Shown: in pieces, positions 1 to 7,292 of the stretch | Layout: each line of letters begins with the position of its first letter | Position numbering within the stretch: the stretch's first letter is position 1 | From: Bradyrhizobium ivorense | GTDB taxonomy: Bacteria > Pseudomonadota > Alphaproteobacteria > Rhizobiales > Xanthobacteraceae | Length of the DNA: 64,000 nt | Assembly (NCBI RefSeq): GCF_900696085.1 | Contig: NZ_CAADFC020000028.1 | Coordinates: 1-64,000, forward strand | Direction of reading: 5' to 3' | Program-made: the position numbers and the translations under genes | The notes under the pieces: generated by a model | Told to the model about the DNA's origin: nothing | Database searches by the model: none | Seen by the model: the letters and a program-made list of their open reading frames with translations, nothing else

Positions 1-2
1 TG

Positions 3-290
3 ACGCCGAAGAAGTATCAGTCGGGCGAGACCGACTATTCCGGCCGCATCAGCAAAAACGGCGACGCCGCGGTGCGCGAGGCGCTCTATGAGGCCGCCCA
101 CAGCATCCTGAGCAAGCCGATCAAGGGCTGCGCGCAGCTCAAGAGCTGGGCGATGCGGATCGCCCGCCGCGCCGGCATCAGCAAGGCCAAGGTGGCGCTG
201 GCGCGCAAGCTCGCCGTGATCATGCTGCGCATGCTCAAGGACAACGTCCCCTTCAACGCGACTGCCAAGGCAACCGCCATGGCGGCTTAA
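3..290 (+). CDS. IS110-family transposase, C-terminal part (cut by window edge)
   Basis: The frame is open from the first bases and ends at a TAA at 288-290, so the gene begins outside the window. The visible 95 residues match the C-terminal helix-hairpin-helix (Transposase_20) part of IS110/IS116/IS902 transposases: YQSGETDYSGRISKNGD near the window edge, then an LYEAA segment and the KAKVALARKLAVIMLRML run that closes these proteins. The family uses a RuvC-like DEDD catalytic domain, which would lie upstream and cannot be checked here. No terminal inverted repeat is visible after the stop, which is normal for IS110 elements. Whether the element is intact is unknown. Confidence 0.85.
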   Translation, partial: TPKKYQSGETDYSGRISKNGDAAVREALYEAAHSILSKPIKGCAQLKSWAMRIARRAGISKAKVALARKLAVIMLRMLKDNVPFNATAKATAMAA

Positions 291-553
291 AACAGGAGCA
301 AACAAGTTTTCGGGCGGGTCACCACACCAGCCTTCCCGAAGCGAAGTCCCTTCGCCGGGACGATGGATCAGGTCAGGCCGTCATCCGGGTTGTCGACGCA
401 TCCCACGATGCGATCACGCTTCCGTAGATTGGCCGACCTGCTCCTCTTAGAACCCCATCAGGCGACGGCCACCGCGCCGATCCCGTACAGAAGCAGGTTC
501 CCGGCGAGCGGATGATGCAAAAAGGGATTGACTAACCAGGGCCCGTTACAGAA

Positions 554-757
554 GCCCGGATGGAGCGCAGCGAAATCCGGGCTACGGCTCCAACCTCCCC
601 TTGAAAAGGGGAGGTCGCTTTGCTCGCCAGAGCAAAGCGGGTGGGGATCTGCTCTCTCCACTTGGAGCGGAGCCTGCGGCTGACCCACATCCCGACCTTC
701 CCCCTTTCAGGGGGAAGGGGAAGACCTGTAGCCCGGATGAGCGGAGCGATATCCGGG
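554..757. repeat. Cluster of short palindromic repeats in a 519-bp gene-free gap
   Basis: The gap 291-809 has no credible gene. It holds two copies of a palindrome of the form GCCCGGATgGAGCGcAGCGaaATCCGGGC (554-582 and, diverged, 731-757), a 52-bp element (593-644) and a GC hairpin at about 696-722. Related copies occur at 2226-2300, 14602-14680 and 60073-60160. These look like interspersed extragenic palindromes, not coding sequence; the apparent short frames across them follow the repeat. Confidence 0.75.
593..644 (+). repeat. 52-bp repeat, inverted copy at 3598-3649
   Basis: Bases 593-644 are, by direct reading, the exact reverse complement of 3598-3649. The unit begins with a small hairpin (ACCTCCCC TTGAAAA GGGGAGGT) followed by a second hairpin (GCTTTGCTC / GAGCAAAGC). 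The two inverted copies lie on opposite sides of the patch with the degenerate genes and the methyltransferase. Confidence 0.85.
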
Positions 758-809
758 GTCGGTCCCCGCATGCCGCTGCGCTCATGCGGGCGACGCAGTG
801 AGATGGGAT

Positions 810-1607
810 TCAGTTCTGATGGTAGCCGCGCGGCTGGTAATAGGTCCGCGGCTGCGGCTGGTAATATTGCGGCGCCGGCACGTAGCTGTCGTTGGTGTAA
901 TATGGCTGCTGGCCGTAGCCCTGCTGGCCGTAGCCTTGCTGACCATAACCTTGCGCGTCGTAGACGCGGCGGGTGGGGCGCGGCGCCGGATAGCGCTGGT
1001 CGCTCGAGCTGCCGTCGGCCGGATAGATGTAGCCGTCGTCGGCGCGGGCCTGCGCCGGATATTCGCGCGGCTGCGGCGTCAGCACGACGGGATCGCCGGC
1101 GGTGGCAGTTTGCTGTTCGAGCTGCTGCGGCGCGCGGCGGGCCACTGCGGTGCCGCGCGGATTGCGCGCCAGCGCGACCTGCGACGAGCCGGTCAGCGTC
1201 ACCGTGGTGTTGAGCACGCCTTCCTTCTGCACCAGCGCATAGAGTGTCGAGGCGTTGGCGCGCGACAGCCGCACGCAGCCGTGCGACGCCGGGGTGCCGA
1301 GCCGGTTCACCGAGTCGGTGCCGTGGATCGCATGCCCGATCTTGGTGAAGAAGATCGAGTGCGGCATCGGCGCGTCGTCGAATTCCTTGGAGTAGTGATC
1401 CTCTTCCATGCGGAAGGCGCGGAAGGTGCCGTTCGGCGTTTCACGCGACGGGATGCCGCTGGAGACCGGCCAGTGATAGCGCGCGACGCCGTCGACCGCG
1501 ACGGTCATCTGCTGGTTGTCCTTGTCGATGGTGATATCGACCTTGGCCTGCGCGGCACCGGCGGTGAAAAGCATCACGGACGTGAAGGCAACGAGGAACG
1601 AACGCAT
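810..1607 (-). CDS. L,D-transpeptidase (YkuD domain), exported
   Basis: 265-residue protein predicted to form or remodel 3-3 peptidoglycan cross-links, or to attach proteins to peptidoglycan, in the periplasm. Residues 1-22 are a Sec signal peptide ending near AAQA. The YkuD domain spans about 24-135 and carries the hallmark His (H95) and SHGCVRLS with catalytic Cys111. The C-terminal third is low complexity, with repeated YGQQGYGQQ-type units and Pro/Tyr-rich sequence, probably a surface or wall-interacting tail. I chose the ATG at 1607 because it directly precedes the signal peptide; an upstream in-frame start would bury it. Transcribed alone. Confidence 0.9.
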   Translation of the reverse strand: MRSFLVAFTSVMLFTAGAAQAKVDITIDKDNQQMTVAVDGVARYHWPVSSGIPSRETPNGTFRAFRMEEDHYSKEFDDAPMPHSIFFTKIGHAIHGTDSVNRLGTPASHGCVRLSRANASTLYALVQKEGVLNTTVTLTGSSQVALARNPRGTAVARRAPQQLEQQTATAGDPVVLTPQPREYPAQARADDGYIYPADGSSSDQRYPAPRPTRRVYDAQGYGQQGYGQQGYGQQPYYTNDSYVPAPQYYQPQPRTYYQPRGYHQN

Positions 1608-1881
1608 CTTACCCTTGGCCTCCAGGCCTGATCGCAACGCCGCGGCTCTCCGTCCCCGGCAACCAATATGCATGGAATCGGAACTTGGTTCCAGTGGCGG
1701 ACCCGGCCATCGTTAATCGGGGCCGCGGCGCAAACAAGGCCGAAGCGGGCGCGCCGGGCGCCGGGTGCTGACTTTTTCGCGAGCAGGCCTCAATTGGCCG
1801 TCACCACGCAACCATTTGGCCGCATGGGCGTTTCACAATCCCGCCGGGCGGCGCGTTCGCGCCGCGTTTCAAGGAATCGAA

Positions 1882-2214
1882 ATGAACAATACCAAGGTTA
1901 AGACCGCGGCCGTGCTTCCCGCCGGCCTTTCCGCGCGGCTCCTGCTTGCGGCCGCAGCGCTCGCGCTCGCGCTGCTGGCGATACCTCATGCCGGCCACAC
2001 CCAGGGTATCGTCCGCGGCGCGCAGGAAGGCGCCTACGAAGGTAACCGGGCCGCCGGTCCGGTCGGCGGTGTGGTCGGCGGCGTCATCGGCGCCGGCGTC
2101 GGCGGTGCCGTCGGCGCGGTCAAGGGTGTGTTCGGGATTCCCGATCGCGGCTGGCGCCGCGGCCACCGCTGCCGCGGCTATTACCGCCACGGGCATTTCT
2201 ACTGCTATCGGTAG
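1882..2214 (+). CDS. Small exported glycine-rich protein with Arg/His/Tyr tail
   Basis: 110 residues. The N-terminus has a basic start and a long hydrophobic stretch (about 18-37), a signal peptide or membrane anchor. The middle is a Gly/Val/Ala-rich segment of the type found in glycine-zipper membrane proteins (GGVVGGVIGAGVGGAVGAV). The tail is rich in Arg, His, Tyr and paired Cys (HRCRGYYRHGHFYCYR). Proteins of this build are common and uncharacterised in Bradyrhizobium-type genomes. The function is unknown; an envelope location is inferred. The start is the ATG with AAGGAATCGA upstream. Confidence 0.6.
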   Translation: MNNTKVKTAAVLPAGLSARLLLAAAALALALLAIPHAGHTQGIVRGAQEGAYEGNRAAGPVGGVVGGVIGAGVGGAVGAVKGVFGIPDRGWRRGHRCRGYYRHGHFYCYR

Positions 2215-2225
2215 CGCGCACCCGT

Positions 2226-2300
2226 AGCCAGGATGAAGCGCAGCGAAATCCGGGGCCGCGCTGTCCGCGGATGGACCTTCCCGGATTCCGCTTCGCTGCT
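2226..2300. repeat. Palindromic repeat (CCGGATgaAGCGcAGCG family)
   Basis: The left arm at 2226-2253 (AGGATGAAGCGCAGCGAAATCCGG) is followed by the inverted right arm CCCGGATTCCGCTTCGCTGC ending near 2300. Same family as 554-582, 14602-14680 and 60073-60160. It lies immediately after the small glycine-rich gene. Confidence 0.7.
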
Positions 2301-2301
2301 G

Positions 2302-2373
2302 GCAAGGCGCGTGGATGGCATCTTCCTGTCCGACTTCGAGCAGGGCGAGATCGGGCCGGACAACCAGTTGTAA
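2302..2373 (+). pseudogene. Remnant resembling an ATP-dependent DNA ligase segment
   Basis: The frame reads ARRVDGIFLSDFEQGEIGPD and then stops at 2371-2373. This resembles the segment of LigD/ATP-dependent ligase-like proteins just before the GLEGxVSK motif, as remembered. Only about 22 residues survive, abutting a palindromic repeat on the left, so it is at most a gene scrap. The assignment is from memory and weak. Confidence 0.3.
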
Positions 2374-2428
2374 CCTTCATCCTCCCAGTAGCCGCCGGTA
2401 TAGTTGTTGAGCACGCCCGATGACGTGC

Positions 2429-3172
2429 TTAGGAAGCGGCTCTTCCGAGCCGCCGGTTGGCCAGTCTTTTGATTGCGGGTGGAAGTTCGCGCAGCAGGTA
2501 TCTTATTCCAGGCGGGTGCTTCCATCCATACAACTCAGGGTGCATGACGTTGAGCATCTCCGAGGGTTGCAGACCCTTCATCGTGCTAGCGAGTTTCTTA
2601 CTCACATAGAAAAGCATGTTTTGACGATACCACGGCTCAACCGTCGCATTGTTCCACACTCTTGGTCGGACAACGTCATAAGGATAAAACTCGTGAGCGC
2701 GAAACTTTTCCGCCCAATAACCCTGCCATTGCTCATTGATGTGCCCGCTGCCGCCTTGGCCCGGAATAGCTGCGCTGAAGAGGACGACGTCAGAGAGGGC
2801 GCAAAGATCGTTGACAAGAGATGTCGATCTTTTTTCCGGCAGGTGCTCGGCAACTTCCGTACATAGTGCCAAGTCGTACCGTGCCGGGAGATCTGGTGGC
2901 AGTACAATATAGGAATCTAGTTCGCAAACGTTGACAGTCAGGTTGCCGGGCTCTGTCGTAACATCCCTGACCCAAGCGCCCTCGAATCCGATTAATGTCG
3001 TAACGCCCAGATCGCCTGCTACGGAAAGCCAAGTACCGACGCCGCAGCCGACATCGACGAGCGTCTTAGGTTTAACGAAGTCGAATACTATCGGTAGGAT
3101 GACGCTTGCGCTCGCGCGTGAGCCAGCGCGCTGACGAGCGTAGTAGCTATCTTGGTAAAATCTGGTAGCCAT
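2429..3172 (-). CDS. Class I SAM-dependent methyltransferase
   Basis: 247 residues. Motif I of the Rossmann methyltransferase fold is clear at 39-48 (VDVGCGVGTW); an acidic residue follows strand 2 (FEGAW), and the post-I region has LALCTEVAEHLP, where the family carries the motif resembling DxxxHL. The C-terminal part is diverged and gives no substrate clue; relatives often sit in surface-glycan clusters. The gene is visibly richer in A/T than its neighbours, with less GC-biased third positions, which suggests horizontal acquisition. It stands alone among decayed sequences. Catalysis is likely, the substrate unknown. Confidence 0.75.
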   Translation of the reverse strand: MATRFYQDSYYARQRAGSRASASVILPIVFDFVKPKTLVDVGCGVGTWLSVAGDLGVTTLIGFEGAWVRDVTTEPGNLTVNVCELDSYIVLPPDLPARYDLALCTEVAEHLPEKRSTSLVNDLCALSDVVLFSAAIPGQGGSGHINEQWQGYWAEKFRAHEFYPYDVVRPRVWNNATVEPWYRQNMLFYVSKKLASTMKGLQPSEMLNVMHPELYGWKHPPGIRYLLRELPPAIKRLANRRLGRAAS

Positions 3173-3382
3173 TCTGTTACTTCCAGAATGATAAGGCTAC
3201 TGCGTGCTGTTACCTTCCCGTACAAATGAGGCTACTACGCGGCGTCTTCCATTTTTAATGAGTTTGATTATTCCTTCACGACTGCAGCCGGACGTGGTTC
3301 GCTCAATCCCTGGGGATTTCTCGGGAGGCATTGACTCTGTACGTAGCGCGCCCCGAACGCGCCTCAGCCCACTCGCGCTGGG

Positions 3383-3590
3383 TCACTCCGCCGCCTCCTG
3401 CATGTCGGTGGTCGGCGCGATGCGGTCGGCAGCGCATCGAGTTCGGGCGTGCCGCCACCGTAGCGGCGGATCAGCGCTTCCTTGGTGCGGCAGTAGGAGC
3501 GCGATTTCCAGCCGATGCCAGACCGCTTCTGCAATATCTATTGCACGCCGTCGCTGATAACCCGCCGGTTCTCGTCCAGCACGGCGACGA
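3383..3590 (-). pseudogene. Decayed conserved hypothetical gene (nonsense plus frameshift)
   Basis: On the minus strand one frame reads VVAVLDENRRVISDGVQ, then TAG, then ILQKRSGIGWKSRSYCRTKEALIRRYGGGTPELDALP. The TAG stands where Trp would fit (GVQW-ILQ). After DALP the sensible continuation (DRIAPTTDMQEAAE, stop at 3383-3385) lies in another frame, implying a one-base deletion. The GWKSRSYCRTKEAL stretch resembles small hypothetical proteins of Rhizobiales as I remember them. The 5' end is uncertain and runs towards the repeat at 3598. Confidence 0.45.
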
Positions 3591-3597
3591 CCCATCT

Positions 3598-3649
3598 CCA
3601 CCCGCTTTGCTCTGGCGAGCAAAGCGACCTCCCCTTTTCAAGGGGAGGT
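3598..3649 (-). repeat. 52-bp repeat, inverted copy of 593-644
   Basis: Identical by eye to 593-644 in reverse complement. It contains the CCTCCCC...GGGGAGG hairpin and ends 32 bp before the ABC permease stop, where it could also act as a transcription-ending structure. Confidence 0.85.
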
Positions 3650-3681
3650 AAGAGCCCGTTACCCGTCGGCGCTTTCGCAAA

Positions 3682-4439
3682 TCAATTCTTCAGGCGGTAT
3701 CCGGTCCTGAAGATCCACGCCACAATGAACATGCAGACCACCAGGAAGCCGACGGTCATGCCGAGGCTCACCGCGACGCTGACGTCGGCGATCTCGAAGA
3801 AGCTCCAGCGGAAGCCGGAGATCAGATAGACCACCGGGTTGAACAGCGTGATGGTGCGCCAGCCCGACGGCAGCATGTTCACCGAGTAGAAGCTGCCGCC
3901 GAGGAAGGTCAGCGGCGTCACCACCAGCATCGGGATCATCTGCAGCTTCTCGAAACCGTCGGCCCAGATGCCGATGATGAAGCCGAACAGGCTGAAGGTG
4001 ACCGCGGTCAGCACCAGGAAGGTCAGCATCCAGACCGGATGATTAATGTGCAACGGAACAAAGAGTCCGGCAGTCGCCAGGATGATCAGGCCGAGGATGA
4101 TCGACTTGGTGGCGGCGGCGCCGACATAGCCGATCACGATCTCCAGATAGGAGATCGGCGCCGACAGGATCTCGTAGATCGTGCCGGCGAATTTCGGGAA
4201 GTAGATGCCGAACGAGGCGTTGGCGATGCTCTGGGTCAGCACCGACAGCATCACGAGGCCGGGCACGATGAAGGTGCCGTAGCTGACGCCTTCGACCTCG
4301 GTGATGCGCGAGCCGATCGCGGCGCCGAACACCACGAAATACAGCGAGGTCGAGACCACCGGCGAGACGATGCTCTGCAGCAGCGTGCGCCAGGTGCGCG
4401 CCATTTCGAACAGATAGATGGCCCGGATTGCGCGGTAGT

Positions 4440-4443
<4 letters not shown>
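3682..4443 (-). CDS. ABC-2 type exporter permease (YadH-like)
   Basis: 253 residues with about six hydrophobic membrane segments and the ABC2_membrane fold (MLSVLTQSIANASFGIYFPKFAGTIYEILSAPIS, the conserved loop of NodJ/YadH/DrrB-type permeases). It should form the membrane channel of an export ABC transporter with the ATPase encoded just upstream; the start codon overlaps that gene's stop by ATGA, indicating translational coupling. The substrate is unknown; relatives export drugs, polysaccharides or lipo-oligosaccharides. Inner membrane. Confidence 0.88.
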
Positions 4444-5363
<920 letters not shown>

Positions 5364-5487
5364 GCAGGGTCGATAGCCGTAAGGGATGGGGGCGCGCGGA
5401 ACTGAGCCCGGCGAGGGCGGGAAATGGGGGCCAAGCGCAGATAGGGACGGTCAATCCATTCTGCAATCACCCCGCTGGGCAGAAAAA

Positions 5488-5778
5488 CTATTCTGCGGCG
5501 TGGGCCCGGACCGGCAATTCGACCAGCGCGACCATGCAGGTCTTCAGGTCGTCGGCGACTTCGGGGTCGGCTCTTAGTTCGGTCAGCGTTCGCGGACGCG
5601 GCAATTCATCGCCGTCCTGCTCAAGTCCTTCGGCATAGAGAGCCAGAGCCTCCGGCGCATTGCGCAATGCCTCGTCGATGTCGTCTCCGGCAGACGTGCA
5701 GCCGGGCAGGTCCGGAAACCACACGCCGACGGCGTAGTCCGGTCCGGCATCCTCGATGATGGCGACGTAGTGGGTCAA
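5488..5778 (-). CDS. hicB: HicB-family antitoxin
   Basis: 96 residues beginning MTHYVAIIEDAG. The degenerate RNase-H-like HicB domain is recognisable from YAVGVWFPDLPGCTSAGDDIDEALRNAPEALALYAEGL. The C-terminal part is short. I place the start at the TTG at 5778, preceded by GAGG; an in-frame TTG at 5802 would add eight residues and overlap the end of the toxin frame. In intact modules HicB binds and silences HicA and represses the operon. Here the toxin frame upstream carries an amber codon, so HicB may be an orphan antitoxin or still pair with a shortened toxin. Confidence 0.85.
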   Translation of the reverse strand: MTHYVAIIEDAGPDYAVGVWFPDLPGCTSAGDDIDEALRNAPEALALYAEGLEQDGDELPRPRTLTELRADPEVADDLKTCMVALVELPVRAHAAE

Positions 5779-5786
5779 AGTCTGCC

Positions 5787-5981
5787 TCAATCGGGTTTCC
5801 AACCCGCCCCCTTATAAATGGCACGCACCAAGCCTTTTCCCAAGTCCTACTTTGGGTGCGGAACGACCAGCGTTTCTCCCGAAACGGGACGCTTAAAGAC
5901 GTGGTGGGAGCCGGTTATTCGAACAAGGCTCCAGCCCTCCCGCTCCAGGCGCCGGATAATGTCGCGGCTGTTGGTCAACAT
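5787..5981 (-). pseudogene. hicA: HicA-family toxin gene interrupted by an amber codon
   Basis: The frame opens with ATG at 5981 (MLTNSRDIIRRLEREGW), keeps the catalytic-type GSHHVFKRP (His26/His27) and reaches VVPHPK, then has TAG at 5849-5847. Without that codon it would continue DLGKGLVRAIYKGAGWKPD to TGA at 5787, the usual end of HicA (64 residues, normal length). AAG to TAG is a single-base change from the expected PKKDL. The 44-residue product would lack the C-terminal helix of this dsRBD-like mRNA interferase. The original order was hicA then hicB, 8 bp apart. Probably inactivated; readthrough cannot be excluded. Confidence 0.8.
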
Positions 5982-6140
5982 GACGATTTCCCCGAACCAA
6001 GCATCCGAGCATTATGGTCAGGCGCGTCCCGCGTTAAGTGAGAGCGTTCTGAGTCTTCCCGGCGTGTCTTTGCCGGCTTCTTCGAATCAGTGTGTGGACG
6101 CTGTGGCTGGAGCCATTCCGCGTTAAGTGAGTGACTTCTC

Positions 6141-6815
6141 TCAGTGCTTCTTCTTCGCCGGCTTCTTGGCGGCCGCGGCGGGGGCCGGGTGCGCGGGCGG
6201 CTCGGCGTCGGCGACCTTGGCGACGGTCAGGAACTGGGTCTGCGCATTGGCCGGGCCGTTGGGGCGGGCGGGGTCGAGCAGTTGCTCTTCGCCGAGCCCG
6301 ACCGGGTGCAGCCGCTTGGTCGCGATCTTGAAGGTGTTGACCAGAATGTCGCGGACAGCGTCGGCGCGCCGCTGGCTCAGCAGCGCTGCGTTGTCGCGCC
6401 GGCCGCCGGATTCGACATGGCCGACGATCAGGAAGGTGTAGGGCAGCAGCGACGAATGGGTCAGCGCATCGGCGATCCGCCCGATGGTCTGGTAGGACTC
6501 CGGCAGCACGATCGGCGTGTCGACGTCGAACTTGATGTCGACGTCGAACGCCGGCAGCTTGGTCAGGTCGGGGGCGATCGGCGGCCGCTTCTGCGGCGGC
6601 GGCTCGTTCTTGCCGCGCGAGCGCGAGCGCTCCAGCACCTGCCGGCGCAGCGCCGGCACGTCGATCTCTGCCGGCGTCTCGAAATGATTGAGTTTTGCGA
6701 TGACGTCGTCACGCGTGACGGCGGCGGTCTGCGTCTGCGCTCGCGCGAGCGGCGCCGCCAGCAGCAGCGCGCCGAGCAGGCCGGCGCCGCACAGCCCTCG
6801 CGTCAGGGCGCGCAT
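6141..6815 (-). CDS. Exported OmpA-like peptidoglycan-associated domain protein
   Basis: 224 residues. Residues 1-25 are a signal peptide ending LARAQ. A middle linker is rich in Pro and charge; the C-terminal half (about 85-205) matches an OmpA-C-like domain: IKFDVDTPIVLPESYQTIGRIADAL, LIVGHVESGGRRDNAALLSQRRADAVRDIL and RLHPVGLGEEQLL. The usual HTDxxGxxxxN is altered (HVESGGRRDN), but the LSxxRAxAVxxxL helix is intact. It ends with a Lys/Ala/Pro tail. Its start overlaps the upstream gene's stop by one base (TGATG), so the two are co-translated. Probably a periplasmic cell-wall-binding protein. Confidence 0.75.
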   Translation of the reverse strand: MRALTRGLCGAGLLGALLLAAPLARAQTQTAAVTRDDVIAKLNHFETPAEIDVPALRRQVLERSRSRGKNEPPPQKRPPIAPDLTKLPAFDVDIKFDVDTPIVLPESYQTIGRIADALTHSSLLPYTFLIVGHVESGGRRDNAALLSQRRADAVRDILVNTFKIATKRLHPVGLGEEQLLDPARPNGPANAQTQFLTVAKVADAEPPAHPAPAAAAKKPAKKKH

Positions 6816-7228
6816 CACTGATACCCCGCGTCGGTGATCGCCTGGGCGCAGTTGCGGCTGACGCCCTTGGCGGTGACGAGGCAAGGCACCGACTTGCTGG
6901 TCTCCTTGGTCGAGCCGCCGCACACCTTGACGATCTCGCGGGTGCAGGCATTGGCGACGGTGATGCGCGCCGCGATCCGCTTCTGGATCGCATCCAGCGT
7001 CGAGAGGTAGCCCTCCTTGCACTGCGGCGACATCACGTCGCGGTTGCGCGACAGGCACTCCTTGAGGCGGTTGGAGTCGAGGTTGACGCCGCGGCAATTG
7101 GCTGTGATGTCTGCGCCGCAGATCCTGGCGAGCTGGGCTGCGGCATCGCCAAAGCTCATCGTCTCCGCCGCCGCGAACGACGGCGCAGTGAGAGCGACGA
7201 CAAAAATGAAAAGACGTCCCCGGACCAT
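6815..7228 (-). CDS. Exported cysteine-rich repeat protein (GLG1-like)
   Basis: 137 residues with signal peptide 1-22 (ending AAAET). Two Cys-rich units follow: CGADITANCRGVNLDSNRLKECLSRNRDVMSPQC, and a looser second unit with ACTREIVKVC, VPC and RNC. The spacing C-x2-DI-x3-C...L..CL...D.LSP.C is that of the Cys-rich GLG1 repeat (PF00839 type). Bacterial members are periplasmic and of unknown role. I use the ATG at 7228, directly before the signal peptide; an ATG at 7246 is possible. Co-translated with the OmpA-like gene through a TGATG overlap. Confidence 0.7.
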   Translation of the reverse strand: MVRGRLFIFVVALTAPSFAAAETMSFGDAAAQLARICGADITANCRGVNLDSNRLKECLSRNRDVMSPQCKEGYLSTLDAIQKRIAARITVANACTREIVKVCGGSTKETSKSVPCLVTAKGVSRNCAQAITDAGYQ

Positions 7229-7292
7229 GGGTCCATCTGAACCCATGAATTTAGCTGGGGTCAAGTGCCACGAGGCAGGGAATTCGACTCTG

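Noticed and set aside
2205..2525. Minus-strand frame containing VLNNYTGGYWEDEGYNW
   Set aside because: The short stretch looks protein-like, but the frame crosses a repeat and the methyltransferase 3' end and has no start or family. Left uncalled.
5847..5849. Programmed readthrough or special amino acid at the hicA TAG
   Set aside because: No recoding context is visible, and a single-base substitution from AAG is the simpler explanation.
5818..6126. 102-codon plus-strand frame over the hicA region
   Set aside because: It has no homology that I recognise; the minus-strand HicA frame with GSHHVFKRP is the real signal.
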